From Nesterenkonia sp. LB17 (GTDB lineage: Bacteria; Actinomycetota; Actinomycetes; Actinomycetales; Micrococcaceae), in the NCBI RefSeq assembly GCF_022565915.1, contig NZ_JAJOYX010000003.1:124001-188000 (forward strand): a stretch of DNA of 64,000 nt, written 5' to 3'. Position 1 is the first letter of the stretch. Each line of letters begins with the position of its first letter. The position numbers were made by a program, and so were the translations under genes. The notes under the pieces were generated by a model that searched no databases, had not been told where the DNA came from, and saw only the letters and a program-made list of their open reading frames with translations. Positions 33,956-41,847 of this stretch are shown here, piece after piece.

Positions 33956-35902
33956 TTACCGGTGTTCAAGCTTTTTCGCCCACGCTTCCCACTCTTGTTG
34001 AAGGAGGGACGCGAACTCGGCGGCGTAAGCGATTTCAGAACGCTTTGTGGCGTTTTCTTCAACCTGGAGTGAAACGGCAGAGGTAAATTCCGTGTTGTTC
34101 GCGGAGGCGGTTGCTAACAGCACACCGGCTCGCAGAACAAGCGCCGTGTATGTCGGGTCCAGGTTTCCGATAAATCCGTGCGCATACTCGTTTCGAAGGT
34201 TCATCCCCATCGGCCCCGTTAGGAGCCACTTTAGGAACCAAGCCCAGTTGCGGTCTAGCGCATGCTCAGAGAGCTTCTCTATAAGCACGTAGAGTGGCGG
34301 GTACTCACCAGGGCTACGTGAGGTTTGAACCTGATAGATGCCAACGTCAAGCGCGCGAAGAATAGATCTGGCGGACGCTTCGATCTTGGGCATCACGACT
34401 GCTACGGCCGATTCGAAATCGTTGTTCCAAAAATGTCGAAAGCCCTTTGCTAAGCTCTGGGCTGTGCGCGCGTTGGGGGCTCCATGTTCTATGAAGAAGT
34501 CTGACAAATCACGTAGATCGGGCGCGTCGTAGTGGTCACGGATGCGGCGGAGAGCCTCGACCTGTATTCGACCCCAAAACTCGGCCGATACTCTGCTGGC
34601 CAGTACTACCTTCTCGAGGTCCCGCTCGTCTTGAGTCCGGAAAGTAGCCTTGGGCAGACTATCCGCGCTGAAGATTGCCGTCGGAAACAAGTCGTCCAGC
34701 GCGCTCCGGTTCTCAATTGCCAACTCTAGGTGCTGGTCGTAGTCCCCCGAAGGGGCGACGGGGTCCTTGCAAAAGTGCGCCATGGCTCCTTGCCAGCCCA
34801 AGAACGCAGTGTAGGGCTCTAGGAGGCTCTCTGGAATGTCGATGGGGATTGATTCCTGATGGCTAACGCGTTCGAAGTTGAGTGACTCTGGATCTATCGA
34901 TTGCATTTCTCGCGCAGCCTCGCTAGCGAGCGACGGGAGGCCACGCTGGGTTGCCACGCGCGCGGTATCTTCTAGCCGGAGTTGCCGAACTACCGGCGTC
35001 GTAGATGCGGCAGCCCAACGGAAGTGCCCTTGCACCTCCTCCGTGTGGATTCCACTGAGCAGGCGGGGCTCGGGATTCACTCCGAGGACGCGTCGTCGCA
35101 AGCTAGCGATAATAGTCGCTGTACTGCCCGTGCTAGTAGTTTCCGCGTATTCTTCAAGGGTTTCTGAGACGAAGTCCTTCTCCACTGCGGTTAGCTCGCG
35201 AGCGCGGGGTGGGGTCACCAGGACTTCGAACAGGGGAATAAGTCTTCCCAGCGGGGGCGGCTCCGGGGCGACCACGGCGACCGTGACCCGACTCTGAATC
35301 TCGTCACGGACTTCGTCTTCCAAACTCGCGCTTCTAAGTTGGCGCGCCAGTGTCCACGCGCGGACACAGTACGGGGTGATTTCACTGTCCCGGGCTGTCC
35401 GGATAGATCTCAGATAGTTGACCACCGCGACCTCACCCTGGTGCGTCACCCGTCCGGAACGGTGGACAAAGAGTAAGTCGTTTAATCTAGCGAGCGCCCC
35501 CGGCACAGTGGTGGTGTGCACCAACGTCCTCCAAAGAAGGATGATTTGATCCGGGATGGCGTCGTCCCCGGGGTGCGGGGTCAGTTGTTCGACGGAGAGG
35601 CTTGCGCTTATGGGCCTTCGAGCCTCCACAACTATCCGGCGGCTCGCGATGAGACCTACCTGTCGCAGGGTCTTGCCATCAATATCCATCTCCCTGGTGC
35701 GTGCAATTTGGTGCGCAATTGCCCACCCTCTCCACCCATCCAGCGGGTCCCGGAACACCTCGTCTAGAAGGACTGAGGCGGCAGGGATCGAATTGGGTTC
35801 GAAGCGATACCGCTCGTCGCGAGGATCGGTCTCCTCATCTGCGTTGGCTTCAACCTCAGACACGACAGTTCCCCAATCTTCGGAATAGGGGAACTGTACC
35901 AA
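33956..35902 (-). CDS. DUF4209-type protein with RNxxxHG motif
   Basis: 648 residues. Residues 500-600 carry NDFESAVAVVMPKIEASAR and LRNEYAHGFIG (R570, H575), the RNxxxHG signature that defines DUF4209; the Rx4H spacing is also that of HEPN-fold RNases, so a nuclease role is possible but unproven. The N-terminal 450 residues are helical and unassigned. The longest frame uses TTG at 35902 close behind GGAGG; a GTG 13 codons further in is an alternative start. Last gene before attR. A/T-richer than the chromosome; partnership with the KAP gene is inferred. Confidence 0.75.
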   Translation of the reverse strand: MVQFPYSEDWGTVVSEVEANADEETDPRDERYRFEPNSIPAASVLLDEVFRDPLDGWRGWAIAHQIARTREMDIDGKTLRQVGLIASRRIVVEARRPISASLSVEQLTPHPGDDAIPDQIILLWRTLVHTTTVPGALARLNDLLFVHRSGRVTHQGEVAVVNYLRSIRTARDSEITPYCVRAWTLARQLRSASLEDEVRDEIQSRVTVAVVAPEPPPLGRLIPLFEVLVTPPRARELTAVEKDFVSETLEEYAETTSTGSTATIIASLRRRVLGVNPEPRLLSGIHTEEVQGHFRWAAASTTPVVRQLRLEDTARVATQRGLPSLASEAAREMQSIDPESLNFERVSHQESIPIDIPESLLEPYTAFLGWQGAMAHFCKDPVAPSGDYDQHLELAIENRSALDDLFPTAIFSADSLPKATFRTQDERDLEKVVLASRVSAEFWGRIQVEALRRIRDHYDAPDLRDLSDFFIEHGAPNARTAQSLAKGFRHFWNNDFESAVAVVMPKIEASARSILRALDVGIYQVQTSRSPGEYPPLYVLIEKLSEHALDRNWAWFLKWLLTGPMGMNLRNEYAHGFIGNLDPTYTALVLRAGVLLATASANNTEFTSAVSLQVEENATKRSEIAYAAEFASLLQQEWEAWAKKLEHR

Positions 35903-35982
35903 CCGCCTCCGGGGCTTAGAACTGGGTTAAGGGAGACTTGCCCCGGTCCTGACGCTAGCTCGTGTTACGAGCCGTTCGGGTG

Positions 35983-36023
35983 CATAGTTGCTTCTGTATT
36001 CCCGGGCTGCCCGGATTCAGGGC
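35983..36023. other. attR of the integrated element
   Basis: Inner arm CATAGTTG (35983-35990) ends 17 bases from the crossover between C36007 and T36008; core TCCCGGGCTGCC 36000-36011; outer half GGATTCAGGGC (36013-36023). Abuts the nei2 stop codon (36026-36028). Confidence 0.8.
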
Positions 36024-36025
36024 AA

Positions 36026-36835
36026 TCAGGACTGGCAGGATGGGCAGAAATAGATCACTCGGTCTTCCACCGCGGCTTCGCGCAGCTCAGCCTCTCCGAG
36101 TTCGCTCTTGCGCACCCGGGTCCCGCAGCGCATGCAGGGCTTGCCGCCCCGCCCGTACACCCAGTAGGGCGGACCTGCCGTGGGATTGGCGGTGGTGCAC
36201 CGCCGGATGCGCAGCCTGTTCACAGTCAGCAGCTTCTCGCTGAGCTCGATCACCCGCGCAAGATCCGCCACCTCAGACACGGGCCGACTGGGCAGGATCC
36301 CGGCGAGGAAGCAGATCTCGCTGCGGAAGACGTTGCCGATGCCGGCAAGGTTGCTCTGGTCCAGCAGCGCCACCCCGATGCTGCGCCGCGGGGCCGACAG
36401 CAGCCGACGCGAGGCCTCGGTGGAATCCCAGTCGGGGCCGAGCAGATCGGGGCCGAGATGGGCGAGCTTCTCCTGCGCTTCGGCCGGGGAGGAGATGCTC
36501 AGCTCCCCCAGCGAGAAGCCCACGGATTCCTGATCATGGGTGCGCAGGACGCAGCGCGCAGTGTGGGCCGGGCGTCGCCACCGAGGCCGTGCCCCCTGTG
36601 CGTCGCGGGGGTAGACGTGCCAAGTCCCCTCCATCTTCAAATGGGACTGCACCGTGAGATCACCGAACTGCATCAGCAGGTGCTTGCCACGGGCGATCAC
36701 TCGCTCCACGGTCCGGCCGGAGAGATCCACGGTCGCATACTTCGGCACGCGGAAATCGCTCGCCGTGAGCACCTCTCCGGCAAGGGCGGCGTCCAGCACG
36801 GCCGCCTGTCGGAAGACGGTATCTCCCTCAGGCAC
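36026..36835 (-). CDS. nei2: Fpg/Nei-family DNA glycosylase, Nei2 type
   Basis: Base-excision repair glycosylase/AP lyase for oxidised bases, 269 residues. Catalytic N-terminus PEGDTV (Pro2, Glu3), IARGKHLLMQF, helix-two-turn-helix LLDQSNLAGIGNVFRSEICF and a C-terminal zinc finger CMRCG with FCPSC. SHLKMEGTWHVY matches actinobacterial Nei2 (endonuclease VIII) better than MutM. GTG start with GGAG upstream. Its presumed terminator hairpin, directly after the stop, is the integration site and has been split by the element. Confidence 0.92.
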   Translation of the reverse strand: MPEGDTVFRQAAVLDAALAGEVLTASDFRVPKYATVDLSGRTVERVIARGKHLLMQFGDLTVQSHLKMEGTWHVYPRDAQGARPRWRRPAHTARCVLRTHDQESVGFSLGELSISSPAEAQEKLAHLGPDLLGPDWDSTEASRRLLSAPRRSIGVALLDQSNLAGIGNVFRSEICFLAGILPSRPVSEVADLARVIELSEKLLTVNRLRIRRCTTANPTAGPPYWVYGRGGKPCMRCGTRVRKSELGEAELREAAVEDRVIYFCPSCQS

Positions 36836-36873
36836 GTCAGGTCTCCGTCAGCGGTTCTGAAGGAGGTCTGGGA

Positions 36874-37761
36874 TCAGGTCTGGTTCTTGAAGACCACAAG
36901 GAACTTGCGGGCTTCCTCTTTGGTCAGCGGCGAGTGCGCAGAGAGCAGCTCGGCCGCCTCGTCCACCAGGTCATCGCGCAGCAGCGCGTAGAGCTGATCG
37001 TGGACCCAGGGCTCCAGGTCATCGTGGGAGAGGGTGATCTTCTCCGTGCCGCGCTGGACCTCCAGATGGAATCCTGCGATCTCCTCTTCCTCAGCACCCC
37101 AGTCCGCAGGGATGGTGAGTTCGTCTTCGGGGTTGAATCCCGACTCATCCATCAGACGCTTGGCGCGCTCATCGACATCGCGAGGGGCATCACCATCACG
37201 TCGGGGCTTCTCGCCGCCGGGGATGTTCGGGATCTGCTGGGCGTTCTCCCCGAGGATCTCGCCGGTCTGCGGGTCCGCCTCGCCGATGGGCTTGGAGGGG
37301 TCACGGTCGGAGGAGTCGGCGTCATCGCGGACTCCGTCGATGGCGTCTTCGACCAGCTCCCCGTCGAGGACCTCGTCCTCGGGGCCGGGCCGATCGTGGG
37401 TGTCGATCGGGCTGGCGACCGCTCCGCCGGCGGCCCCGTTCATCTCGTCTTCGGCCCGCAGCTCCGAGGGTGCCTGCTGGGGGTGGGCGTGCAGCGCCTG
37501 GACCGCGATGATGCAGTCCTTGATCGGCGCTCCGGTGGACTGCTTGAAGATGGCCAGCGCCCGCCGACCGTCCTCCGCGCCGATGGCGCGGTAGAGCTCG
37601 CGGTGCTGTTCGTCGGAGAGCGCGAGCGCAGCCTTGCGCGCGTTCTCAGGCGTCACAGCGACCTTGATGCCATCGTTGAGCTTCTGGGCCTGACGCTGCA
37701 TGAGCATGCGGATGCCCAGGAACAACATGACGCCGATTGCGAGGACTACCAGTATTTCCAC
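36874..37761 (-). CDS. Membrane-anchored protein with L7/L12-C-like segment
   Basis: 295 residues. One N-terminal membrane helix (3-21), then a helical part with RALAIFKQSTGAPIKDCIIAVQAL resembling the ribosomal L7/L12 C-terminal fold, an acidic Asp/Glu/Pro-rich linker (about 105-195) and a C-terminal helical domain (HDDLEPWVHDQLYALLRDD). Function unknown. The GTG at 37761 is preceded by both GGAGGT and TAGACT. Confidence 0.7.
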   Translation of the reverse strand: MEILVVLAIGVMLFLGIRMLMQRQAQKLNDGIKVAVTPENARKAALALSDEQHRELYRAIGAEDGRRALAIFKQSTGAPIKDCIIAVQALHAHPQQAPSELRAEDEMNGAAGGAVASPIDTHDRPGPEDEVLDGELVEDAIDGVRDDADSSDRDPSKPIGEADPQTGEILGENAQQIPNIPGGEKPRRDGDAPRDVDERAKRLMDESGFNPEDELTIPADWGAEEEEIAGFHLEVQRGTEKITLSHDDLEPWVHDQLYALLRDDLVDEAAELLSAHSPLTKEEARKFLVVFKNQT

Positions 37762-37828
37762 ACCTCCAGTCTACGTGTGTTCCCCTGGGCGCGAGCTAGA
37801 TGAACACCGCTCACGTACGATAATTCCT

Positions 37829-39232
37829 GTGACTATTGATCTTTCAGCCTCATTCAAGGCATATGACGTCCGCGGACTTGTGGACGAGACCATCACCGAA
37901 GAGTCGGTGCGCGCCGTGGGCGCCGCATTCGTCGACGTCCTCGGTCTCGCCGGGCAGACCGTGCTGGTGGGCGGTGACATGCGCGCTTCCTCCGCAGACT
38001 TCACGGCGGCCTTCACCCAGGGGGCCACCTCCCGCGGAGCGAACGTGACCCAGCTGGGTCTGATCTCCACGGACATGCTCTACTTCGCCTCCGGCACCAT
38101 GGAGGCCCCCGGCGTGGTCTTCACCGCCAGTCACAATCCGGCACAGTACAACGGGATGAAGATGTCCAAGGCCGGCGCGGTGCCGCTCTCCGCGGAGACC
38201 GGGCTGGAGGACATCCGCGACGCCGCACAGACCTACCTCGACGCCGAGGAGATCCCCGCCGTCGATGAGACCGGTTCGGTGGAGCTGATCAATATCCTGG
38301 CCCAGTACTCCGAATACCTGCGCTCCCTGGTGGACCTCTCCGGGATCAAGCCGCTGAAGGTCGTCGTCGACGCAGCCAACGGCATGTCCGGGCTGACCAC
38401 CGGAGCAGTGCTCGGTGATGACCTGCTGGCGGCCCTGCCGCTGGGGATCACCCCGCTGTTCTTCGAGCTCGACGGCACCTTCCCCAATCACCCTGCCAAC
38501 CCGCTGGAATCAGAGAACCTCCGAGACCTGCAGGCGAAGGTGCGTGAGACCGGCGCGGACATCGGTCTGGCGTTCGACGGCGACGCGGACCGCTGCTTCG
38601 TGATCGACGAGCTGGGCGAGCCCGTCTCCCCCTCCGCGGTGACGGCGCTGGTGGCCCGCCGCGAGATCACCCGCGCCCAGTCCGAGGGTGAAGAGACTCC
38701 CGTCGTCATCCATAACCTGATCACCTCCCGCGCGGTGCCCGAGGTCGTGGCGCAGGCCGGTGGTCGCCCCGTGGAGACCCGGGTGGGGCACTCCTACATC
38801 AAGGCAGTCATGGCCGAGGAGCAGGCGGTATTCGGTGGAGAGCACTCCGCGCACTATTACTTCCGCGATTTCTTCAACGCCGACACCGGCATGCTCGCCG
38901 CCATGCACGTGCTCGCATCACTGGGTCACCAGGACCGGCCGCTGAGCGAACTGGCCGCCGAGTTCAACCCCTATTCCGCCTCCGGGGAGATCAACTCCGA
39001 GGTCGAGGACAAGGCCGGAGCGGCAGAACGGGTCGAAGCGGCCTTCGCCGACCGCGACGCCGAGATCTCCCACATGGACGGACTGACAGTCCGGGCCACG
39101 GACGGCACCTGGTGGTTCAACCTGCGTCCCTCCAACACCGAACCGTTCCTGCGTTTCAACGGCGAGGCCCACAGCACCGAGCAGATGGAAGCCGTGCGCG
39201 ACGAGGTCCTCGGTCTGGTCACGCAGAGCTGA
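37829..39232 (+). CDS. manB: Phosphomannomutase/phosphoglucomutase
   Basis: 467 residues, alpha-D-phosphohexomutase family, supplying mannose-1-P/glucose-1-P for cell-surface glycans. Phosphoserine S101 in TASHNPAQYNGMK, metal loop FDGDADRCF, sugar loop FGGEHSAHYYF and phosphate loop RPSNTEPFLRF. The frame opens at 37700, but the GTG at 37829 gives the conserved start; TACGAT (37816-37821) precedes it by 7 bases, indicating a leaderless mRNA. Confidence 0.93.
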   Translation: MTIDLSASFKAYDVRGLVDETITEESVRAVGAAFVDVLGLAGQTVLVGGDMRASSADFTAAFTQGATSRGANVTQLGLISTDMLYFASGTMEAPGVVFTASHNPAQYNGMKMSKAGAVPLSAETGLEDIRDAAQTYLDAEEIPAVDETGSVELINILAQYSEYLRSLVDLSGIKPLKVVVDAANGMSGLTTGAVLGDDLLAALPLGITPLFFELDGTFPNHPANPLESENLRDLQAKVRETGADIGLAFDGDADRCFVIDELGEPVSPSAVTALVARREITRAQSEGEETPVVIHNLITSRAVPEVVAQAGGRPVETRVGHSYIKAVMAEEQAVFGGEHSAHYYFRDFFNADTGMLAAMHVLASLGHQDRPLSELAAEFNPYSASGEINSEVEDKAGAAERVEAAFADRDAEISHMDGLTVRATDGTWWFNLRPSNTEPFLRFNGEAHSTEQMEAVRDEVLGLVTQS

Positions 39233-39262
39233 ACCGCTGTCTCGCAGACATAGGCTGACCTC

Positions 39263-40981
39263 ATGACGCTCTCCAGCCCGCTGCCTGAGACCCCCGATCC
39301 CGCAGACGCCGCCCTCGGGGAGGCGACGCTCACCATGCTGAATCCGGACTTCCCCTTCAGCTACGACCACTACCTGCAGCACCCTGCAGGGCTGGGCGCC
39401 ATCCCGGAGCAGGCTCAGGGCACCGAGGTGGCCGTCATCGGGGCCGGGCTGGCTGGCGTCGTGGCCGCCTACGAGCTGATGAAGCTGGGACTCAAGCCGG
39501 TGATCTTCGAGGCCGGGGAGATCGGCGGTCGGCTGAAGACCCAATCCTTCGCCGCAGCACCGGAGGTGGTGGCGGATCTGGGCGGGATGCGCTTCCCCAC
39601 GTCGGGAAAGGCGTTCTATCACTATGTGGACCTGCTGGGTCTGCCGACCCGTGAGTTCCCCAATCCACTCACCGCGGCGGCTCCCTCCACGGTCATCGAG
39701 CTCAAGGGCCAGTCGCACTACGCCGAGGACGCCACCCACCTGCCGCCCTTCTTCGCCGAGGTGGCGCAGGCCTGGCAGCGCGCCCTCACCGAGGAGGCGG
39801 ACCTGGCGGCCGTGCAGCAGGCGATCTGCGAGCGCGATGTCACCTCGTTGAAGCGGCTCTGGAACCAGCTGGTGGAGCGCTTCGACGATGAGTCCTTCTA
39901 CGGCTTCCTCTCCTCCTCCCAGGCGTTCAAGGACCTGAGCTTCGAACATCTGGAGGCCTTCGGCCAGGTCGGGTTCGGCAGCGGGGGCTGGGACACCGAC
40001 TTCACGAATTCGATCCTCGAGGTGCTGCGAGTCGTGTTCACCGGCGCCGATGATCACCATCGCAGCATCGACGGCGGCGCCCAGCGGCTTCCGGTGCAGC
40101 TGTGGAAGCACCGCCCCTCCGAGCTGCAGCATTGGACGCCTGGCACCTCGCTGGAGTCCCTGCACGGCGGAGCCCCGCGCGGAGCGGTCTCCGGGATCCA
40201 TCGCGGCACCAACCCTGCGCTGCCCGGCGGCGGGGTGCGGGTGACCGAGAAATGGGGCCGCACCCAGGAGTTCGCCGCCGCGGTGGTGACCTGCCAGTCC
40301 TGGCTGCTCTCGGCGCGCATCGACACCGATGAGAACCTCTTCGCCCCCTCGATGTGGACCGCGATCGAGAAGAGCCACTACATGCTCTCCTCGAAGACCT
40401 TCGTGATGGTGGACCGGCCCTTCTGGCGGGACGTCGACCCCGAGACCGGGCGCCCGGTGATGTCTATGACGCTGACCGATCGGCTCCCCCGCGCCACCTA
40501 CCTGCTGGATGAGGGCCCCGACCGGCCCGCGGCGATCCTGCTCAGCTACACCTGGAACGACGACGCCCTGAAGTGGCTGCCGCTGGACGCCGCCGAGCGG
40601 ACCCGGCTGATGCTGCACTCGCTGGCGAAGATCTATCCCGGGGTGGACATCGGCGCGCATATGATCGGTGAGCCGATCACGGTCTCCTGGGAGGCGGACC
40701 CGAACTTCATGGGTGCCTTCAAGAACAACCTGCCCGGTCACTACCGCTATCAGGAGCGGCTCTTCGGGCACTTCGTCCAGGACCGACTGCCCGAGCACCA
40801 GCGCGGAGTCTTCCTCGCCGGGGATGACATCTCGTTCACCGCCGGCTGGGCCGACGGTGCGGTGACCACCGCGCTGAACGCGGTCTGGGGGGTGCTGCAC
40901 CATCTGGGCGGCGCCGCGACCCGCGAGAATCCCGGTCCGGGTGACGTCTGGGATGAGCTGGCCCCGGTGCGGCTGGACTGA
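39263..40981 (+). CDS. FAD amine oxidase, amino-acid oxidase / tryptophan 2-monooxygenase type
   Basis: 572 residues. FAD-binding VAVIGAGLAGVVAAYELMKLG, then EIGGRLKTQ and LGGMRFP (flavin-proximal arginine), and the late GWADGAVTTALNAVWGVL typical of flavin amine oxidases. The leading FSYDHYLQHPAG segment and overall length resemble bacterial tryptophan/phenylalanine 2-monooxygenases, which give an amide by oxidative decarboxylation; simple L-amino-acid oxidase activity is the alternative. TAGGCT (39251-39256) lies 6 bases before the ATG. Ends 4 bases from the convergent nitrilase-family gene. Confidence 0.8.
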   Translation: MTLSSPLPETPDPADAALGEATLTMLNPDFPFSYDHYLQHPAGLGAIPEQAQGTEVAVIGAGLAGVVAAYELMKLGLKPVIFEAGEIGGRLKTQSFAAAPEVVADLGGMRFPTSGKAFYHYVDLLGLPTREFPNPLTAAAPSTVIELKGQSHYAEDATHLPPFFAEVAQAWQRALTEEADLAAVQQAICERDVTSLKRLWNQLVERFDDESFYGFLSSSQAFKDLSFEHLEAFGQVGFGSGGWDTDFTNSILEVLRVVFTGADDHHRSIDGGAQRLPVQLWKHRPSELQHWTPGTSLESLHGGAPRGAVSGIHRGTNPALPGGGVRVTEKWGRTQEFAAAVVTCQSWLLSARIDTDENLFAPSMWTAIEKSHYMLSSKTFVMVDRPFWRDVDPETGRPVMSMTLTDRLPRATYLLDEGPDRPAAILLSYTWNDDALKWLPLDAAERTRLMLHSLAKIYPGVDIGAHMIGEPITVSWEADPNFMGAFKNNLPGHYRYQERLFGHFVQDRLPEHQRGVFLAGDDISFTAGWADGAVTTALNAVWGVLHHLGGAATRENPGPGDVWDELAPVRLD

Positions 40982-40985
40982 GCGG

Positions 40986-41777
40986 CTAGAGCCAGTGACG
41001 ATGCAGGTCCGCGCGCCGGTCCTGCAGGTAGTCCGCGCTGCCGGGCGCTGACTCCTCGGTGATCTCGGGCAGATCCACCACCAGCAGCCCCGGTTCCGCA
41101 CCGAGCTCCCCCAGACGCTGACCGGCGGGGCCGACGACGACGCTGCGCCCGTCGAACACCAGCCCACCCTCCGGGCCGCAGTGGTTGGCATAGGCCAGGG
41201 CGAGACCGTTCTCAAGCGCGCGCGCGGGCAGCAGGATCCCAGGGACGGAGGCCTCGTCCCCCGCCAGGGCGGTGGGCACCAGCAGCAGCTGGGCGCCGCG
41301 AACCGCGGCGGCCCGCACCATCTCGGGGAACTCCACGTCGTAGCAGACCAGCAGGCCCAGTCTGAGTCCGCGCCAGCTGATCACCGGTGGTGGCTGCTCC
41401 CCCGGTGCGAACGCCGCCTTCTCCTCGGGCCCGTAGAGCTGGACCTTCTGATAGCTGGTGAGCACCTCTCCGTGCTCATCGGCCAGATCAGCGGTGATCC
41501 CGCGCTGATCCGGTGCCTCACCGCCAGGCAGGGACCACACCATGGCGATCCCGCGGTCCCGGGCGATGCCGCGCAGCCTGGCGCGGGCGGCGTCGACCTC
41601 TTCTGCGCCGACCTGTGCGCGGATCTGCGCCGGGACGTAGCCGAAGGCGAAGAGCTCGGGCGTGACCAGCAGCTGCGCCCCCTGCTCGCGCGCCTGCGCC
41701 GCGGCGTCGTCGATCAGGCCCAGATTGCGCTCGGTCTCCAGGGGTCGGGCGGTGTGCTGCATCAGTGCGATTCGCAT
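40986..41777 (-). CDS. Carbon-nitrogen hydrolase (nitrilase superfamily)
   Basis: 263 residues with the Glu-Lys-Cys triad of the superfamily: TPELFAFGY, SYQKVQLYGPEE and LLVCYDVEFPE. Likely an aliphatic or arylalkyl amidase rather than a true nitrilase. The frame opens at 41879, but the ATG at 41777 gives the family start MRIALMQH and is preceded by GATACT with 6 bases between. Convergent with the amine oxidase, whose amide product it could hydrolyse. Confidence 0.85.
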   Translation of the reverse strand: MRIALMQHTARPLETERNLGLIDDAAAQAREQGAQLLVTPELFAFGYVPAQIRAQVGAEEVDAARARLRGIARDRGIAMVWSLPGGEAPDQRGITADLADEHGEVLTSYQKVQLYGPEEKAAFAPGEQPPPVISWRGLRLGLLVCYDVEFPEMVRAAAVRGAQLLLVPTALAGDEASVPGILLPARALENGLALAYANHCGPEGGLVFDGRSVVVGPAGQRLGELGAEPGLLVVDLPEITEESAPGSADYLQDRRADLHRHWL

Positions 41778-41847
41778 GCGCCAAGTATCCCCCGACCTTC
41801 TGCGCTCACGGGGAAGGACGTGGAGGACCTCGCTGGAGCGCCAGCGC

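Larger units (their letters stand above)
26868..36007. mobile_element. Integrated element with large serine integrase, about 9.1 kb
   Basis: Bounded by attL and attR with the shared core TCCCGGGCTGCC (26860 and 36000). The integrase gene starts 37 bases inside the left end. Base composition and codon use are visibly more A/T-rich than the flanks, most clearly across the KAP and DUF4209 genes. No conjugation, replication, capsid or obvious excisionase gene is present, so it is either mobilised by others or a cut-down prophage/ICE. Cargo: membrane protein, resolvase, lipoprotein, HNH nuclease, KAP NTPase, DUF4209 protein. Confidence 0.85.

Noticed and set aside
36026-36835. Naming the glycosylase mutM
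   Set aside because: Sequence around KMEGTWHVY and the zinc finger fits actinobacterial Nei2 better.
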